Shown here piece by piece: positions 1 through 6,968 of a DNA stretch of 64,000 nucleotides. Under the pieces are notes generated by a model that saw only the letters and a list, made by a program, of their open reading frames with translations, had not been told where the DNA came from and did no database searches. How positions within the stretch are numbered: position 1 is the first letter of the stretch; each line of letters opens with the position of its first letter. The DNA is from Saprospiraceae bacterium (GTDB lineage Bacteria > Bacteroidota > Bacteroidia > Chitinophagales > Saprospiraceae), in the NCBI GenBank assembly GCA_016714985.1, contig JADKBS010000025.1, positions 90,442-154,441 of the forward strand, in the 5' to 3' direction. The position numbers and the translations under genes are program-made.

Positions 1-908
1 TTCGCATCGCCTTCCACCACTATGTCGCTTTGCCAGAGTTTTTCCCATTCTGCAATATGGCGCTTTAGCAGCCGCTCCCGCCCTTCCAGCGCAGCGAAAA
101 TGGTCAGTCGCTCGGCCTCGTTGTGCGGGTCGTTGTACTGGCTGCTGGCCACGGCACTGGCCACCACCGAGAAGCGGTAAGTCTCGCCCGCCTTCATTTT
201 CTTGTGGAACTTGGTCAGGTGCATGTTGTAGTCCCAATCCTCGTGGATGAGGTCAGGCTCCGAGCCATGCTTTTCCTCGAAAACAAAAGCATTGCTGGCA
301 GCTACCGTAAGCTTGCCCGAAGGGCTTTTGCCCACACTGCTCATCAGTGGAATTAGTACGTGCGGGCGGTCAATCTCGGCATACAGGTTGCGGACATCCG
401 CCAAATGGTCGGGCGCCTCGATGACGCTCATTGGGGTGATGGTTACGTCCTTCTTGGCGGTGATTTCAACGATGGTCATGGCCGTGTAGGGCAAATGCCG
501 CAGGCTCATCATGGTGTGCTTCACAGATACCTTGTCGCCCACGTCGAAACTGGTGAGCAGCGCCGCCCGCTTCATGTCGAGGTCTTGGGTGAAATTGGCG
601 ATGTCACGGCGACCAATCCTGCGCCCGTCCACGTCGAGGTTCATGTTCACGTGGTTGAAGGTCTTCAAAATATTGGAGACTCGGCCCCGCTGGTAGTAGT
701 CATAGACGCCGTTCAGCACCACGTCCTTCACCCGCATAGGCTCTGGTGAGGAAACGATGCCCACCATGCCGTTGGCTACCGTCACCCCGAAGTAGTTGGC
801 GGGGTTGATGTCCTTTGCGACAACGTGCCAAGCGTCCTGTGCGGTTAATGATGAATGATAAATGATAAATGATAAATGGAGGAGCAGCAGTAGGCGAGTG
901 TATTTCAT
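1..908 (-). CDS. GH65-like glycoside hydrolase/phosphorylase, N-terminal part (runs off left edge)
   Basis: The frame is open from ATG at 908 down to base 1, about 302 codons with no stop. A hydrophobic signal peptide (MKYTRLLLLL...SSLTA) precedes QDAWHV. The mature part reads NPANYFGVTVANGMVGIVSS and later IDRPHVLIPL and EAERLTIFAALEGRERLL, which I recognise as the N-terminal beta-sandwich region of secreted Bacteroidota GH65-family (trehalose/maltose/kojibiose hydrolase or phosphorylase) proteins. The catalytic (alpha/alpha)6 barrel would lie beyond the window, so substrate and mechanism cannot be judged. The protein is probably periplasmic. Oddly, about ten residues of the signal peptide (HLSFIIYHSS) are encoded by a tandem heptamer repeat at 847-878 of the kind otherwise seen between genes here. 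Confidence 0.8.
   Translation of the reverse strand, partial: MKYTRLLLLLHLSFIIYHSSLTAQDAWHVVAKDINPANYFGVTVANGMVGIVSSPEPMRVKDVVLNGVYDYYQRGRVSNILKTFNHVNMNLDVDGRRIGRRDIANFTQDLDMKRAALLTSFDVGDKVSVKHTMMSLRHLPYTAMTIVEITAKKDVTITPMSVIEAPDHLADVRNLYAEIDRPHVLIPLMSSVGKSPSGKLTVAASNAFVFEEKHGSEPDLIHEDWDYNMHLTKFHKKMKAGETYRFSVVASAVASSQYNDPHNEAERLTIFAALEGRERLLKRHIAEWEKLWQSDIVVEGDA
847..878. repeat. heptamer tandem repeat AATGATA inside a signal-peptide sequence
   Basis: About 4.5 uninterrupted copies of a 7-bp unit: AATGATG, then three AATGATA, then AATG. The same unit occurs at 34824-34916 and 55561-55575. It lies within the first 25 codons of the GH65-like gene and is translated there. Confidence 0.85.
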
Positions 909-978
909 GGCTGGTTGTTTTTTGAAAATGATGGGCAAGGATAGGCAATTGCCAGCAATTGGCCAATTGAAAAAAATG

Positions 979-1866
979 TCAGTCGGGCTTCTGGGCAGTC
1001 ACGATGCAGTAGGTGAAATGCCGCTTGGACAGGCCCATCGCCATGCCCAGCAGCGGGGCAAGCACGTTGTTTCGGCGCTCAGGGGTGAGCGGCGTTTGGT
1101 TCTTGTCCCATAGCCTTCGCCAAAAAAACTTTAGACTGGTCTTGGGGATATGGCAAAAAGAAGGTGCCACCTTCCAACTGATGTCCTCTACCTTGATGTT
1201 GACAAAGCCGGCATCCTTCAAGCCATGCACAAACAACTGGATATCAGCAAATTCCTTCAAGGCCCAGCATTCGAGGTTACGGCGGTAGATCCGGTCGAGC
1301 CAGTTGGGCAATGGGCGGGAGTGCTTGCGGAAGCCATCGGTCACGACCCATTTGGCGCCTGGTTTCAGCATCCTGAACACCTCTTGGCTCAGTGCGGCCT
1401 TGCCGTTGCCCTCCGCATAGCAGGCACTTTCGAGGGAAAAAGCGCCATCGAAGCCGCCATCGCCCAAGGGCAGGTCTTGGTAGTCGGCTTGCAACAGGGC
1501 AATCTGACCGTCCAATCCAGCAGCTTGGTTGAGGTGGTGGGCGTAGCCGACCTGCCAAGGGGTGATGGTCACGCCAAGGAAGTTTGCATCGGGCAGTTGC
1601 CTTGCCATGTACCTCGAAGTAGCGGAAAGGCCGCAGCCCAGGTCGAGGAGGTAGGGGGCGGGGGTTGAAGAAACGGAGAGCCTTCGCAGTACCTCCCCGT
1701 TCATGCGTTCGAGCAGGGACTCGAGTTGGAACGGGTTCATCCCCAGTTCGCAAAAGCCGAAGTGCATATTGAAATTGCTGCTCCAATTGGCATAGTCAAG
1801 GCTGGCTTCTTCATAGTAGCGGATGATGTCTTGGTGGGTATGATTGGTCGTTGTTAAGCTTGTCAT
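979..1866 (-). CDS. class I SAM-dependent methyltransferase
   Basis: 295 aa, Rossmann-type methyltransferase. Motif I is LLDLGCGLSATS near residues 93-104, followed by LGVTITPWQVGYA (acidic/adenosine-loop region) and LPLGDGGFDGAFSLESACYAE (motif IV region). The overall pattern resembles the sterol/tocopherol C- or O-methyltransferase-like group acting on small lipophilic molecules, but nothing identifies the acceptor. There is no signal peptide, so it is probably cytoplasmic. ATG at 1866 is the first start in the frame. It lies about 70 bp upstream of the GH65-like gene on the same strand; no functional link is evident. Confidence 0.8.
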   Translation of the reverse strand: MTSLTTTNHTHQDIIRYYEEASLDYANWSSNFNMHFGFCELGMNPFQLESLLERMNGEVLRRLSVSSTPAPYLLDLGCGLSATSRYMARQLPDANFLGVTITPWQVGYAHHLNQAAGLDGQIALLQADYQDLPLGDGGFDGAFSLESACYAEGNGKAALSQEVFRMLKPGAKWVVTDGFRKHSRPLPNWLDRIYRRNLECWALKEFADIQLFVHGLKDAGFVNIKVEDISWKVAPSFCHIPKTSLKFFWRRLWDKNQTPLTPERRNNVLAPLLGMAMGLSKRHFTYCIVTAQKPD

Positions 1867-1985
1867 GGTTGGTGAATTTCTTATGCAACCATTGAGCGCA
1901 AAATTGGTTTTTTAACTTTCAATAAAAATTGAAAGTTGTTCTGTTTGTTGGCGAAATGAGGGGATGGGAGGTTAGGTTGCGGACA

Positions 1986-2018
1986 AGTCAGGCGGTGACT
2001 TGGGGTCGCCGCCTGACT
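1986..2018. repeat. REP-like hairpin with GGCGGTGAC core
   Basis: AGTCAGGCGGTGAC pairs with GTCGCCGCCTGACT (14 bp, one G-T pair) around a 5-nt loop. The core matches the perfect hairpin at 18728-18762. It sits between the methyltransferase and the restriction-helicase remnant. Confidence 0.75.
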
Positions 2019-2037
2019 CAGCCCCGGCCATTTCCGA

Positions 2038-2343
2038 GTGGAAAAAATGCGTTTCCCCAAAAAAGGCGAGAAGGACAGCATTCTGTTCAACCACCAAATC
2101 ACCATCTCGAACATCCCCGCCGAAGCCTACGAATACACCGTGAACGGCAAATCCGCCATCGAATGGGTGATGGAGATGGAGCGGTATCAGGTGTCTGTGG
2201 ACAAGGATAGTGGGATACGAAATGATGCGAATGATTGGGCAGGGGGGCGGTATGTTTTCGAGTTGGTGTTGCTGCGGGTGATTGGGTTGAGTGTGGAGAC
2301 GGTGAAGATTGTTGGAACGTTGCCGGAACTCAAATTTGAATAG
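2038..2343 (+). pseudogene. C-terminal fragment of a type ISP/helicase-type restriction enzyme
   Basis: About 100 codons: MRFPKKGEKDSILFNHQITI, then VNGKSAIEWVMEMERYQV, DKDSGIRNDANDW and SVETVKIVGTLPEL. From memory this matches the extreme C-terminus of large DEAD/DEAH helicase (type ISP-like) restriction-modification proteins, which normally exceed 800 aa. No helicase or methylase motifs precede it in any frame; the REP-like hairpin at 1986-2018 lies just upstream. The stretch around WAGGRYVFELVLLRVI also looks degraded. I read it as a 5'-truncated relic rather than a gene, although a short protein could still be made. Confidence 0.6.
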
Positions 2344-2368
2344 CATGTGTTAGTCTTTAAACTGTTGC

Positions 2369-2376
2369 TACCTTTG
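2369..2376 (+). promoter_or_regulatory. candidate Bacteroidota -7 box (TACCTTTG)
   Basis: TACCTTTG fits the TAnnTTTG consensus and lies 48 bp upstream of the AAA ATPase start. No good TTTG -33 element sits at the usual spacing, so this is tentative. Confidence 0.35.
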
Positions 2377-2423
2377 CAATTCATTCGTAACCAGCCGTAT
2401 TTAGTGCGGTCAAATCGAATTAA

Positions 2424-3677
2424 ATGAGCAAGATTAGGATAAAGAATTTTGGGCCAATCAAGGAAGGCTACCTTTCCGAGAATGAAGATGGTTGGCTGGA
2501 TATTAAGAAGGTGACGGTGTTCATTGGGAATCAAGGGAGCGGGAAGAGTACGGTGGCGAAGTTGATTTCGATGTTTACGTGGATCGAGATGTCATTGGTG
2601 AGAGGGGATTCCAAGGCTGAGCAGTGGGAAATACGACATTTGGAAACCCCATACTTGGCTTACCACCGGTTGGATAAATACTTTGATAAAGAGGATGAAA
2701 ATCGGACGTTTGTGGATTATTGGGGCGATGCGTACAGGATTATACTAGAAAACAGTCGTTTAAAAATCACGGAAAACAACCCCAATGGCTACCTGCTTCC
2801 GAAGATTATGTATGTGCCTGCGGAAAGGAATTTCTTGGCACATGTTAAAGATTCGGGAGCAATTGATTTTACTTCCCAAGCTTTAAAGGACTTTGCATTG
2901 GAGTATAGAAATGCCTTGAATCACATGATTGACCCTTTGCAGCTTCCTATCAATAATGTTGAGGTTAAGTATAATAAGCTTGATGAGCGGTTATATTTGA
3001 TAGGCAAAGACTACCGTCTTGATATTTCCAAAGCGTCAAGTGGTTTTCAATCATTGGTTCCAATGTATTTGGTATCTAGGCACTTAGCAAATTCCATAAA
3101 AGCGCAATCGGCCAAGCAAAGCTCTTTGACTGGTGATGAAATGGAACGATTTAAGCAGGGGGTTTCCAGTATTTGGGAGAATGAATCATTGACAGAAGAA
3201 CAAAGACGGATTGCACTTTCCGCACTTGCATCCAAGTTTAACAAATCTGCCTTTATCAACATCGTCGAAGAACCAGAACAAAACCTATTTCCAACCTCTC
3301 AATGGGAAATTCTGAAAAGCCTTTTGGAGTTCAATAATATGAACAAGGGGAACAAGCTGATAATGACGACGCACAGCCCTTACCTAATTAATTATCTCAC
3401 ACTTGCTGTTAAGGCTAAGATGGTGAATGACAAAATCCAGCAATCAAGCAATAATAAGGATGAATTGAAATCAAAGCTATCTGAAATCGTTCCTATCCAG
3501 TCAATCGTAAATTCCGACGATTTGGTTATTTATGAACTAAATGAAGCAGATGGGACGATAATAAAGCTTGACGATTACAGAGGTTTGCCCTCTGATGAAA
3601 ACTACCTAAATCAAAGACTTGCTGAGGGCAACGAACTTTTTGCGCAACTCTTAGAAATTGAAGACCTATGCTTATAG
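2424..3677 (+). CDS. AAA15-type (SMC/ABC-like) ATPase, probable defence protein
   Basis: 417 aa. An SMC-like start (IRIKNFGPIKEG) leads to Walker A GNQGSGKST at residues 35-43. The C-terminal half has FINIVEEPEQNLFP (Walker B and D-loop region, about 277-290) and LIMTTHSPYLINYL (H-switch, about 313-326). This is the architecture of the OLD/AAA15 ATPases used by many anti-phage systems; no TOPRIM nuclease domain is fused to it. The stop codon overlaps the start of the next gene by 10 bp (ATG at 3668), so the two are probably translationally coupled. It is flanked by remnants of a restriction enzyme and a TIR protein. The function as defence is inferred from domain type and context. Confidence 0.8.
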   Translation: MSKIRIKNFGPIKEGYLSENEDGWLDIKKVTVFIGNQGSGKSTVAKLISMFTWIEMSLVRGDSKAEQWEIRHLETPYLAYHRLDKYFDKEDENRTFVDYWGDAYRIILENSRLKITENNPNGYLLPKIMYVPAERNFLAHVKDSGAIDFTSQALKDFALEYRNALNHMIDPLQLPINNVEVKYNKLDERLYLIGKDYRLDISKASSGFQSLVPMYLVSRHLANSIKAQSAKQSSLTGDEMERFKQGVSSIWENESLTEEQRRIALSALASKFNKSAFINIVEEPEQNLFPTSQWEILKSLLEFNNMNKGNKLIMTTHSPYLINYLTLAVKAKMVNDKIQQSSNNKDELKSKLSEIVPIQSIVNSDDLVIYELNEADGTIIKLDDYRGLPSDENYLNQRLAEGNELFAQLLEIEDLCL

Positions 3678-4186
3678 ATTTTTTCAAAAACACCTGTAAA
3701 ACATCTTCAAAGGAAAAAGTCTTCGGACTTTGTGACAACCCACCACCAGCTACAGACCCAGCTTATATTGATGAGACTGACAATTCTAAGTGGATTGCTG
3801 AGGTAAGCAACAATAACTCATTAGAAGCAAACCTTTATGCTATCGACCATTGTGTTGATATTTTTAGGCCAAATGGTGAAATGGAAAGTAGGTGTGATGG
3901 GGTTTTGACACATACTGATACATTGATTTTTGTAGAGTTGAAGGATAGAGTCTCAAGTGGCTGGCTTGCAAAAGGCAGGGAACAATTGACCACAACAATT
4001 CAAAATTTCATTGCAAATCACGACATCAGCGCCTATAATAAAGTTGAAGCGTATGTTTGTAATAAACAGCGACCACTTGCAGTGACCAACATTAGTACAG
4101 TTGTCCAAATGTTTAAGGATGATACTTCCGTCATGTTAAATTCAAAAGGCCTTGAACTCAAGGCAGATAGAAACATTACCATTTAA
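3668..4186 (+). CDS. PD-(D/E)xK-like putative nuclease partner of the AAA ATPase
   Basis: 172 aa; I do not recognise a named family. The core RCDGVLTHTDTLIFVELKDR holds D77 and an E90-x-K92 pair 13 residues apart on predicted adjacent strands, with a possible helix glutamate at E53. This arrangement is typical of PD-(D/E)xK nucleases. It is followed by GWLAKGREQLTTTIQNF, resembling the alpha-helix after the core. No membrane segment or signal peptide. It overlaps the ATPase gene, so the pair probably works together, with the ATPase as sensor or motor and this protein as effector. Alternatives are an inactive nuclease fold or an inhibitor subunit. Confidence 0.55.
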   Translation: MLIDFFKNTCKTSSKEKVFGLCDNPPPATDPAYIDETDNSKWIAEVSNNNSLEANLYAIDHCVDIFRPNGEMESRCDGVLTHTDTLIFVELKDRVSSGWLAKGREQLTTTIQNFIANHDISAYNKVEAYVCNKQRPLAVTNISTVVQMFKDDTSVMLNSKGLELKADRNITI

Positions 4187-4196
4187 TTTAGCTTAT

Positions 4197-4523
4197 AAGG
4201 AAAAAGGCAAGCAGAGGAACATCATCCCCATCACTATTGACGACTTTATTTTCAACGATTGGGACAGTCCCAAGAAAAGTGATATCTAACGATACCTCAT
4301 CGGAGATTTCAAAGACTGGCAAGCTGCTGCCAAGTTCAAAAAGGCATTGGATGCGCTAGCAGTTGCGCTGAATGCGGACAAGGGGGAGGAGTGGTCGAGA
4401 CTTTCCAAGTTTCAAAAACTTGGAAAGTCTAATCGCAAGGCAGGCGGCTGCTGCGCCATCGGTGATTTCAAGGACTAACAGAATGATGCCAAGTCCTAAA
4501 AGGCATTTTACGCACTACCAGGG
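4197..4523 (+). pseudogene. decayed TIR-domain C-terminus with a degenerate internal duplication
   Basis: Reading from 4197 gives KEKGKQRNIIPITIDDFIF, a stop codon where Leu is expected, then RYLIGDFKDWQAAAKFKKAL. This resembles the last strand and helix of bacterial TIR domains (IIPI..DDF followed by DFxxW). The segment 4301-4365 recurs in imperfect form at 4459-4523 with two further stops. The upstream TIR core is absent, having apparently been replaced by the AAA/nuclease pair. Clearly non-functional. Confidence 0.5.
4398..4430. repeat. short-loop inverted repeat (CTTTCCAAGTTT type)
   Basis: AGACTTTCCAAGTTT and its exact complement are separated by CAA: a perfect 15-bp stem with a 3-nt loop. 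It resembles the hairpins at 17508-17560 and 29762-29784. It lies inside the TIR relic. Confidence 0.75.
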
Positions 4524-4533
4524 TGCCTCCCAC

Positions 4534-5307
4534 TCAATCGTTTCCCACCATTCCCTTCCTCACCAAAACAATGCCCAGTCCCCAGATGCTATAAACGGCA
4601 AAGAAGGGGAGTATCCATTCGGCGAGGTCAAGCAAGAGCAGGACGGTGATGATGGCGAACTGGAAGCCGAGCATCAGGGAGGAGGAGAGCGACAGGAACC
4701 ATTTGGGGAACTCCCTTATTTTAATGGCTTTTTTGTCGAGGCGAAGCACCAGCAAGTCGAAGGGGCCATACATCAGCATAAAAAGGGCATGCAGTTGGTT
4801 TACAACCGACTGCTTTTCATAAGGAAATGCCGTTGGGGCTTGGGATTCGAGTATGCGGCTGGTCATGTCCCCGTTCATCCGGTTGCGTTGTATGACGTAG
4901 TAGTAATTGCAAATGGCGCATTGGAATTGGAGGCCCAAAAAGGCAAACAGGGCCACCTGCCAAGTACCTTGGGTAACGACGGCGAGCGTGCAACAGATAC
5001 CCGCATTTATCACGAAATCAAAGATGGAATCCAAGTAGCGGCCAGTGTAAGAGGGGTGGTTCTTTTGCCGTGCCATTTCACCGTCCGCTGCATCCAGTAT
5101 GTTTTTGAGCATCAGGAAACAGGCTGCCAACAGGAAATGGTGCGACAAGATGCACCCAATGCCCACGATTCCCGCCATCAAAAAGGCAAACGTGAGGTGG
5201 ATGGAGGTGACAGGTGTATTGATCAGCGCACGAACTAAGGTTTTGGCAAGTGGCCTTCCATAGTCGGAGATGTCAATAAAGCGTTTGTCCGCAGGGAGTT
5301 TTGACAT
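4534..5307 (-). CDS. CDP-alcohol phosphatidyltransferase family membrane enzyme
   Basis: 257 aa, about six hydrophobic segments. The complete family signature D-x2-D-G-x2-A-R-x8-G-x3-D-x3-D is present: D72, D75, G76, A79, R80, G89, D93, D97. Family members transfer a phosphatidyl or related group from a CDP-linked donor to an alcohol, for example in phosphatidylinositol, -glycerol or -choline synthesis, at the inner membrane. The acceptor cannot be read from sequence. It is a single gene convergent with the defence islet; MITE copy A lies about 90 bp upstream of its start and could separate it from its original promoter. Confidence 0.85.
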   Translation of the reverse strand: MSKLPADKRFIDISDYGRPLAKTLVRALINTPVTSIHLTFAFLMAGIVGIGCILSHHFLLAACFLMLKNILDAADGEMARQKNHPSYTGRYLDSIFDFVINAGICCTLAVVTQGTWQVALFAFLGLQFQCAICNYYYVIQRNRMNGDMTSRILESQAPTAFPYEKQSVVNQLHALFMLMYGPFDLLVLRLDKKAIKIREFPKWFLSLSSSLMLGFQFAIITVLLLLDLAEWILPFFAVYSIWGLGIVLVRKGMVGND

Positions 5308-5392
5308 TGATTAGCTTGGTGGGAATATCCCAATTGACCAGTAGTGAAGTGTAGTTGTGTTTCCTTGCAAACAGCGAATTTTAACACGAACC

Positions 5393-5525
5393 GTAACAGC
5401 TTAGGAGGTGTGGGCAGAGAGAGAAAAGATGAAATTTTTTTTCTCTCCTCCCATATTTTGGTTTTTTTTTTTTTTGGGGAAATTGAAATTTTTTCCCAAA
5501 TAAACACATCCTGCTAGGTAGTTAC
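5393..5525. mobile_element. MITE copy A (GTAAC-ended double-hairpin element)
   Basis: 133 bp. The ends GTAACAGCTTAGGAGG and (complemented) GTAACTACCTAGCAGG form imperfect terminal inverted repeats. Inside are two A/T-rich hairpins, one with GAGAGA/TCTCTC arms and one with a GGGGAAATTGAAATTTTTTCCC core. The flanks CACGAACC and CACTAACC match at 7 of 8 positions, as expected for an old 8-bp target duplication. No coding capacity. Confidence 0.8.
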
Positions 5526-5787
5526 CACTAACCCTTGAAATGGAAAAGAGTTGTCAATAGGTTGGGTTGGTAGTTGTCTGAATCAGGGATTTGGCGGAAT
5601 AAGGGATTCTGCTGAATGCGATGCCTAGTATCCGTGTAATCCTCGCAGGCAACGTCCAAAGCCTTGAACCAAGCACCTTCCTACTTTCGATAGGGAACCC
5701 ATAACCTTTTCACCGCTTGTGATGTTCTCGGATAATCTTTTCCCAAAACACCTGCAATCCCAACGACTCAACCATTTCAACAATCAA
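5526..5787. other. intergenic stretch before pirin
   Basis: No gene, repeat or convincing promoter box is visible here. Confidence 0.4.
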
Positions 5788-6672
5788 ATGATGTCCACAA
5801 CAAAATCCGTCCAGCAAGTCCTCCCCCCCGTGCCGCCGCACATGGTCGGTGACGGTTTCCGGGTACATAATTTCTTCCCCAGTGGCTACGAAATGGGGCT
5901 TTACCGAATGAGCCCGTTCTTTTTGATGGACTACGGTTCTAAAGTCGAATTCCCGCCATCCGACACACCAAGGGGCGTGGGCGTACACCCACACCGTGGA
6001 TTCGAAACGGTGACGATTGCCTTTCATGGCCGGGTGGCCCACCACGACAGTACGGGCAACAGCGGCGTCATTGCCGAAGGCGATGTGCAATGGATGACAG
6101 CGGGCAGTGGCATCCTACACAAGGAGTACCACGATATGGAATACAGTAAGAAAGGCGGCCCGTTCCAGATGGTGCAGCTCTGGGTCAATTTGCCTGCAAA
6201 GGACAAAATGTCACCACCTAAATACCAAGCCATCGAGCATGGACAAATGGGCAAATACGAATTGCCTGGACAGGGTGGGGTACTTGAAGTAATTGCAGGG
6301 GAATTCAATGGCATAAAAGGCCCTGCCAGCAGCTTCACGCCAATGCACGTCTATGTTGGGCGACTGAATGCGGGCGCAAAACTGCCCATTTCATTGCCCG
6401 AAAAATACAATACCGGATTGTTGGTGACGGAAGGCAGCCTGAGTATCAACGGCAGCGACCATGTGGCCACCGACCATTTTGCCTTGTTCAAGAACGACGG
6501 AGCGAACTTTGAAGTGGAGACGAAGGAAGGGGCTGTCTTCTTGCTGCTCAGCGGCGAGCCAATCAATGAAACCATTGTGCCTTACGGGCCATTTTTGATG
6601 AACTCCAAGGAGGAAATCATGCAGGCATTCCAAGACTTCAACAGCGGAAAATTTGGGGTTTTGGAAGACTGA
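5788..6672 (+). CDS. pirin family protein
   Basis: About 294 aa, bicupin. The metal-site signatures are present: GVGVHPHRGFETVT in the N-terminal cupin (two His) and GSGILHKEYH (His and Glu). The second half (VYVGRLNAGAKLPISLP onward) is the C-terminal cupin. Pirins are Fe-binding cytoplasmic proteins; some are quercetinases, others redox-sensitive regulators, and sequence alone does not decide. I prefer ATG 5788 or 5791, which gives the usual N-terminus; an in-frame ATG at 5719 would add about 23 atypical residues. It is convergent with the subtilase and shares the terminator at 6908. Confidence 0.85.
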   Translation: MMSTTKSVQQVLPPVPPHMVGDGFRVHNFFPSGYEMGLYRMSPFFLMDYGSKVEFPPSDTPRGVGVHPHRGFETVTIAFHGRVAHHDSTGNSGVIAEGDVQWMTAGSGILHKEYHDMEYSKKGGPFQMVQLWVNLPAKDKMSPPKYQAIEHGQMGKYELPGQGGVLEVIAGEFNGIKGPASSFTPMHVYVGRLNAGAKLPISLPEKYNTGLLVTEGSLSINGSDHVATDHFALFKNDGANFEVETKEGAVFLLLSGEPINETIVPYGPFLMNSKEEIMQAFQDFNSGKFGVLED

Positions 6673-6706
6673 TGGATTTGGTTTTATTGGGTTTCGAGTT
6701 GATTTC

Positions 6707-6889
6707 AATGGTTCGTGCGGTTTCAGGTTTCAGGTTTCAGGGAAGTGCCTGCTAAAATCAATTTTGCTTAAGTGATTTGCGATAGCACCCATTCTGAAAA
6801 TCATAATCAATTCCAATTGAGCACGAAACCTCCGTGAAATCCCGAAAAATCGGGACAGGCTCTGAAACCTGAAACCTTCACGAACCATT
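6707..6889. mobile_element. 183-bp palindromic element, copy 1
   Basis: It starts AATGGTTCGTG and ends CACGAACCATT (11 bp perfect), with inner inverted GGTTTCAGGTTTCAG / CTGAAACCTGAAACC. The internal sequence includes the small hairpin TCCCGAAAAATCGGGA. It is nearly collinear with 43863-44045. Non-coding and MITE-like. Confidence 0.8.
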
Positions 6890-6907
6890 CTTATTTGATT
6901 CCCAATG

Positions 6908-6946
6908 AAAAAAGCTGTTGGCGCAGATAGCGCCAACAGCTTTTTT
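6908..6946. terminator. bidirectional rho-independent terminator
   Basis: AAAAAAGCTGTTGGCGC, loop AGATA, then the exact complement ending in TTTTTT: a 17-bp perfect stem with A and T tracts on either side. It serves the convergent pirin (+) and subtilase (-) genes. Confidence 0.9.
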
Positions 6947-6968
6947 ATTACTGCGCCAAGTGATTTAC

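Noticed and set aside
4372..5238. 288-codon plus-strand frame overlapping the CDP-alcohol transferase
   Set aside because: The opposite strand carries the complete enzyme signature; this frame is a shadow that starts in the TIR relic.
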